64,000 bases of DNA, taken from contig JABANP010000077.1 of assembly GCA_013115135.1 (NCBI GenBank), positions 72,001-136,000 of the forward strand. Direction: 5' to 3'. Both the position numbers and the translations under genes were made by a program. Under the pieces are notes generated by a model. That model was not told the DNA's origin and searched no databases. It saw only the letters and a program-made list of their open reading frames with translations. The DNA comes from Perkinsus olseni. Its lineage: Eukaryota > Perkinsozoa > Perkinsida > Perkinsidae. How positions within the stretch are numbered: position 1 is the first letter of the stretch; each line of letters opens with the position of its first letter. Shown piece after piece: positions 59,057 through 64,000 of the stretch.

Positions 59057-60106
59057 ATGTCCTGGCGGTCCACCTTTACTCGTCACTTCCTCAAGCAGAG
59101 GTTCATGGAGGCGGCCAAGGTTGCTGGAGCTACTGGGGCCCTAGCCGCTTCAGGAGTTGTACTGGTTGGCGGGGTTACCTTCTGTTACGAGACCGCTGGC
59201 CCGATGATCATACGGAGGGCTGTGCCAGAGTGGGATGCTCTTTCCTTGCTACGCGCGTCCTTCCACCTCCTCCCCAGGTACTCCAGCTTCCGGGACGACA
59301 CCCCTTACATCGAGGAAACCCTGGGGCGTGCAGTTCCCAACTAAAATAGCTGTTGGAGTGCCTCCCAACCTGAGGTCGTATCACAGTAGCTGTTATCCTC
59401 GAGCCCGATGAGCCTCCCACAGGTCACACGTTATCGTCGGTGCAGCTCCGAGATGCATGCAGAATGTCTGCTGGTTTCCACCGGCTCGGGCGTATGCCCT
59501 AGGTAGTGACGCGGGGCTTGAGAGGGGCATTAGGCGCCGTTACAGGCATCTACGTCTCCGAGGCCCACCTGAATCGCGTCAAAGCTGATGGTGGCTCTGC
59601 TGATAGCGTCTTTGCCCCGGCGGTGGAGAAGACTTTTTACTATAATTTCATCACAAAGAAGGACTCCAAGTACCCCACTCCTCATCAGTTGCGGGCTGTT
59701 CGAGCTCTTCTTCCTCAGGCATGTCAGACAGGGCTTCGAGAGGTCTATGAACTCGTATTTGGATGTGATAGAAGTGTCTGGTAAGCAGAAGCCCGCCCAG
59801 GAGCAGGTGTCTGAGTTCATCGCTGTGCTGAAGGGGAAGGAGCTGCAGAAAGGTGATGTGTTGGAGGTGAGACTGCCGCAGTACGGACTACTGAAGCATC
59901 ACCACCACCTCTAGGTGCAGTGCCTCCCAAGCGAGCGAAGGGTTGTTGTGAAGTTCAATGGCGAAGTAGAGGCAGATATACGGGGTAAGTGCGGAACGTG
60001 TGGCGCCTCTGTTTTAGTCCCTTCTCGTGTAGGCACTGTCCTCATCCATGTTCTCCATGCTATATACTTCGGCAACGCTGCTAGAGGGCCAAAGCAGGGG
60101 GCTTGA
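59057..60106 (+). CDS. chalcone-isomerase-fold protein, Aim18-like
   Basis: Probable mitochondrial inner-membrane protein of the chalcone-isomerase-like fold (Aim18/Aim46 type in fungi). ATG at 59057 gives a basic N-terminus and a membrane helix (AAKVAGATGALAASGVVLVG). Later exons give VTGIYVSEAHLNRV (the strand/helix 'xGIYxxxxxL'), then TFYYNFITKK and TGLREVYELVF, KQKPAQEQVSEFIAVLKGKE and LQKGDVLE. A 48-nt intron joins VQCLPSERRVVVKFNGEVEA, and another joins TVLIHVLHAIYFGNAARG, ending in a TGA at 60104-60106. The last two pieces match the family's 'G..v.l.....g.l.v..nG......lxxAlfxxYfG' end. The middle exons near 59.35-59.5 kb are not fully joined. Family call by pattern only. Confidence 0.55.
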
Positions 60107-60253
60107 GCAGCTGCCATTCTGGTTCACGATGCTGTATCAGGTATCGCAACATGACCGATCGGTTCATCACCGGGGCTTCGAAGTGTCTGGCGGCATCCGA
60201 TTAGCGACTAGCATGATTGCTCTGACGTCGTTTCTGTTTCTCCCACCTCCCTA
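60107..60253. other. short gap
   Basis: No supported coding sequence; probable boundary between two plus-strand genes. Confidence 0.3.
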
Positions 60254-61294
60254 TTGAGTTATCAACACAGTGGGATATTTTGTTTTCCTCGGAAGCTCTA
60301 CTTGCCCTCCATGCTGGGTGACCCTAGGGGAGTATTTGGCAGCAGCCGTGATGCGATTGAGAATGACAACGAGGAGAAGGACCTCAATCCCGCTGACTTG
60401 GCCGTTGTGGTACTTACTGGGCGAGAGGGGGTGGGGCGGCAGTCAGGGAGCGTCAGGTTGTTTCGGGGTTGGTTCGACCAGTGCGGCCAGCAGCGGTGAC
60501 CAGGCTACTCACCAACAATAGCAGTGTACGGATAGTGCGAGAATGGACGGAACCAGCCAAGAAGGTAGTTCGGTGGAGTGTGAGAAATTATGAGGGGCAA
60601 CTGTTCCACCGTCAGAGTTTTGCGGTGGTCGAGTACTACGACGAGGGTACAGCAAGGCGGATGGGCAAAGCCATCCAAGACACTAAATGGAACCAGGAGC
60701 ACAGACTCGTTGTGGACTTCCTTAGAAGGAGCCAGGTAGAGTTGCCTGCTTACCGCTCCGACGACTCATGCGGGATTTATTTCAGTTTTCTGAAGTAGCG
60801 GTGGATCCGAAAGGCTCCTCCAGCGGACCGAAAGCGTGGTGGGAGCTCGCCCGAAGGGGCCGACGAGTCGCGGAAGCGGCACAGTGGGACGACCAGCAGT
60901 CGAACGCGCGAGATGGACAAGCGGGAAATCGAAGAGATGGTCGAGGAGAAGCAACGAGTGCTGAGTGAACTGAGGAACGTACTGTCCGGATGGCATCACT
61001 CCTGTTCATGAGTTGTCTCTGTCCTGCAGCATAAATTCCTACCTGCGACGTCCGCCGCTTCCAATACTACTCTGCTATGGATGCCGTGCACACACAAGCA
61101 AACGGAGAAGCTGCAAGCTCAGGTCAGGACAACGCTGTGGTATGCTCGTGATCTTAACCGATGAATTTTCGTTACTTCGAAGTCCTTGGGCCTCGGATAG
61201 CATCTACTCGTTGTTTGCCCCTTCAGGTTTCAAAGAATGGTGGGAAGTTCCCGACGATTCCGGCTCCCGCGGACTACCCTGCGGTGCGGAGTAG
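60254..61294 (+). CDS. RRM-like protein (possibly Acinus-type)
   Basis: Candidate RNA-binding gene. Frames in order: an acidic segment (ENDNEEKDLNPADLAVVVL), then VTRLLTNNSSVRIVREW, and across 60.6-60.75 kb FHRQSFAVVEYYDEGTARRM with KWNQEHRLVVDFLRR. That last block has the RRM3-strand/helix/RRM4 pattern '..SFAVVEY...GTA..M...I.....W......L.VDF' seen in Acinus-like RRMs. Later come WWELARRGRRVAEAAQ or, in another frame, KREIEEMVEEKQRVLSELRN, and a last exon around 61.22-61.29 kb. Exons after 60.8 kb were not resolved. The domain call is an inference. Confidence 0.4.
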
Positions 61295-61483
61295 CCGATA
61301 GGATTAACAGTCACAATTTATTCAGGATATTTGACAGGCGACCTGCTGACAAAAGTAAACTTTCACTGTTCCGTGAGGTGCTTGCAGTGCGGGTCAATTG
61401 AATCGGGTCTAACGCCTACTATGGTTGATTCTTCATGGCAGCATACGCGGGGCCCTACTCAGTTCGATTCACTCTCCCGAACC

Positions 61484-64000
61484 ATGTCCGTATTCGTGGC
61501 ATGTGGGAACATCTTCCTATACCTTATGATACTCTCCTGGTACGAGTTGGTATCTGCGCAGATCCCGTGTGATGTGAGACACGGGTCGCACATCGCTAGC
61601 GACTGTCAGTCGCCGGCTGGTGTTAGCCGATCTTCTCAGCCGTCGATAGACGTTTCATGTTGTGGTGCTGGACAACGTTTAGACTCCTCTGCAGACTGCA
61701 AAAACTGTTCGAGAGGGCAATTCCAGGTGAGTAGTTGAATTGGAATATTCGACACCGGCAGGATTCGAACCTGCGCGGGCTGAGCCCATTGGATTTCAAG
61801 TCCAACTCCTTAACCACTCGGACACGATGTCTCTGTTTCTGTGGTGTACTGTTTCGACTGGCCCCGTCCTCAGCCACTTCCAGGACAATCGACCTGCTTC
61901 CCTTGCCTACCAGGATCGTACACTGATTCAGAAGGACAGAGATCGTGCAAGCCCTGTCCCATCGGGACGTACGAGTCCAATTCTGGTGAGGCCACAGCCG
62001 GCCGCCGCGGCAGATGCTCGGACAAAGTCTTTCCTTTCGACTGTCTTCCGAAGATTGAACGCAAAGTGCTTCTACTTTCCCTTGAGGAACTGCCTGTCAG
62101 GGTCGTCTGGTTGCACACCTTGTCCTGAATCGGAGAAGCGGAAGACGATAGGCCCGGCCACACAGTCTGCGCAAGGGTGTGTGTGCGCAGAGGGATACTT
62201 CGTCTCCTACCCTACCCCTGAGGGGTTACTCCCTGTCTATGGACCATCCAACAGTAGCGAGCTTGCACCGTGCGAGGCATGTCCCGAGAGAATGACCTGC
62301 AGAGGCGGGGCAGAGTGGCGTGGTGAAGGTTCTTCCAGGGTAATAGAACCACGGGATCTTCAACCTTCCCGTCCATCCAGTTGTTGGAAATTGGGTTCGT
62401 TCAGGTTGCCTACCACGCCCGTCCATTGGTACCATCCGGGAACTGGGCTACTCCAACAGACCCTTTCAGGCTTCGGAAGTGCCTCAGCGGAAGAGAATGC
62501 CCAGGCGGTGATCCACAGAGGCGGACCCGCTACGGTAGGCTCGCCCAGCGTCGTTCGTGAATCAGGCCCAATAGGAGACCTGTGCTCGGACCATCGTCTC
62601 GGGTTGGTATGTGCTCTGTGTGACTCCGGGTAGGGCAGTATCGTCGCTCTGCGACCTCGCCATGTTACCTTGCATGATAGATTCTATCACAGCGGCGGGG
62701 GATGTGCCCAATGCAGCGGATCAGACAGCATCATTCTGCCTCTCGTGATCCTCTCGATCATAGTGGTTTACCATCTGACCTACAACCTCATGAATCGGGA
62801 AGTCCAACAAGTGCGTCCCGTCCGTTCTTCAGGACGACCTCGAACCTGCGTGGGAGGGGCACAGATATCCTCATTCGCTCAGGCCGTGACTGCTGACGTA
62901 TCAATAGCGATGTCCATCGGCTCACTGGTCACATATCTTCAACTCATCGCCTTATTCTCGGAGATCGGCTTTGACTGGTCCAGCGAAGTAGGGCTGTAAC
63001 AGCCTTGCCTCTGGTCACTCCTATCATGTGGCTCAGATATCCACACTCCTGGACATTGCAAAGATATCGCTCTTCAATTTCGACATCCTCAGACTCGAGT
63101 GCTTCATGGACGGGCCTCAGCAGAGCCTCTGGCGATACCTCACGGGTTTCGCTCCTGCCCTATGCAATCATAATGTCGGTTGGCAACCAGGGATACTCAG
63201 ACTGTCGCGTATTCGAGCGCGCCTCTTCCGACTTCACTCACTGCTTCGGTATGGCCGAATAAAGGTGTCCATGGAGAGTCAAACTTCGGAAGATCGACCC
63301 GAACACTGCCTCCGATGTGTGCCTGTCTGTTAATATTGCTGCAGATATATTTGGCTGTTCTATCTCTTTGCCCGTGGTTCCAATGTAGCGTGGAGACTGG
63401 GAGTGACGAGAGACAAAACTATCAATATGACCGGCCAAGTGAGACGTTGAACAACCTGCGTCCGTTCGTCTGCCCCTAGCGCTACTTTCGGGCCATCGGT
63501 CTCCTCATCGCAGGTCATATGCGTGATGCTGCTGGCAATGGTCTCAACAGCCGTGGCCCCCTTCCAGTGCTACTCCCATAACGACCTCGGAGACCGCAGC
63601 CTCGTACGGTACCCCGACATCGAGTGCGGCTCCAATGACCATCAAGCAAGTCCCGCTTAGTGCTCCCTGAGCCCCCCAGCTACCGCCGCCCTTCTCAGAT
63701 TATGGTCGCGGTCGGTGTGGTATCATCCATCCTCATCATCGTCTTTCCTTATATTCTGTTACCAGTTGAACCGTTGGGCTGGTGATGAGCTATCAGGCGA
63801 GCGTGGCGCTGCCTTCAGCGTTCGGTATCGCTTCCTCTTCTACCGACTGCGTCAAGACCGCTACCAGTTTGGCCTGTGGATGATGCTCCGTAACGTAGCC
63901 CTCGCCTTGGTCCCAGTCATCCGACCAGACGACCCCTACATCAAGCTACTCCTCTTCGCGCTCTTCGGTGGTGCAGGCCTCGGGGCGCTCAGTGCTTTTT
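61484..64000 (+). CDS. GCC2/GCC3-type Cys-rich multi-pass membrane protein, partial
   Basis: Large surface receptor-like protein resembling alveolate cysteine-repeat modular proteins; runs off the window end. ATG at 61484 gives a signal peptide (MSVFVACGNIFLYLMILSWY). Cys-rich TNFR/ephrin-receptor-like units follow: CCGAGQRLDSSADCKNCSRG, then after a 147-nt intron (61,727-61,873) STCFPCLPGSYTDSEG and SCKPCPIGTYESNSG, then SGCTPCPESE, GCVCAEGYFV and CEACPERMTC. Hydrophobic segments begin near 62.73 kb (ILPLVILSIIVVYHLTYNLM), with SIAMSIGSLVTYLQLIALFS, FNFDILRLECFMDGPQ, and near the end RYQFGLWMMLRNVALALVPV. These fit the conserved C-terminal multi-pass region of such proteins. Several introns are evident but not all are placed. 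An antisense tRNA gene lies in the first intron. Confidence 0.75.
61750..61831 (-). tRNA. tRNA-Ser (anticodon UGA)
   Basis: 82-nt cloverleaf on the minus strand. The 7-bp acceptor stem pairs GACATCG with CGGTGTC (one G-U), the anticodon loop is CTTGAAA giving UGA, and the T-arm is GCAGG-TTCGAAT-CCTGC. A long variable arm with a short stem is the serine hallmark. No CCA is encoded, as expected in eukaryotes. It lies wholly inside an intron of the opposite-strand Cys-rich membrane-protein gene, 23 nt from the donor and 42 nt from the acceptor. Confidence 0.97.

Overview
The window looks like nuclear DNA of an intron-rich alveolate protist, most probably Perkinsus or a close relative. The direct signs are eukaryotic histones H1 and H3, a kinesin, nuclear genes for mitochondrial proteins, a eukaryotic tRNA-Ser, and many very short GT-AG introns (about 24-80 nt, some with G after the acceptor). 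A Cys-rich multi-pass protein of the kind typical of alveolates also fits. The genus is an inference; no rRNA or spliced leader was found to confirm it. Because introns are so frequent, most real genes are broken into short frames. I joined exons by hand using GT-AG boundaries and family motifs, so most multi-exon coordinates are outer limits.

Left part (1-13.3 kb): a membrane-anchored methyltransferase-like gene, an unnamed helical protein, a SHAQKYF-type Myb protein, and a long minus-strand stretch with Cys-rich PAN/Apple-like exons behind a signal-peptide exon. About 2.2-4.9 kb is non-coding and microsatellite-rich. Middle-left (14.6-25.3 kb, mostly minus strand): an Ala/Lys/Thr repeat protein, a RING protein, an unnamed gene and a large kinesin gene. 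At 25.4-27.0 kb, convergent single-exon histone H1 (+) and histone H3 (-). From 27 to 36 kb on the minus strand: a TraB/PrgY-family gene, a CHERP-like CID-domain splicing factor, a small basic protein, a mitochondrial-type ribosomal protein uL4 and an unnamed gene.

Right part (36.5-64 kb, mostly plus strand): a single-pass membrane protein, a RAP/HPR-like helical-repeat protein, mitochondrial elongation factor G, glucokinase, the ESF2/ABT1 ribosome-biogenesis factor, then a 6.3-kb intronless locus. That locus encodes three tandem flavin fumarate-reductase modules, three cytochrome b5 domains and a b558-type succinate dehydrogenase/fumarate reductase membrane anchor. It is followed by a CtlX-like amidinohydrolase, a secreted EF-hand protein, a chalcone-isomerase-fold protein with an N-terminal membrane helix, an RRM-like gene, and the 5' part of a GCC2/GCC3-type Cys-rich membrane protein. 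One intron of the last gene contains an antisense tRNA-Ser(UGA).

Glucokinase, the fumarate-reductase fusion, mitochondrial EF-G, mitochondrial uL4 and possibly the RAP-like protein all bear on glycolysis or mitochondrial/anaerobic energy metabolism, but they are ordinary neighbours and no operon is implied. The strongest candidate for something undescribed is the fumarate reductase-b5-b558 fusion. It looks like a self-contained electron-transfer chain from quinol to fumarate, and its frame changes by +1 at three inter-domain linkers.
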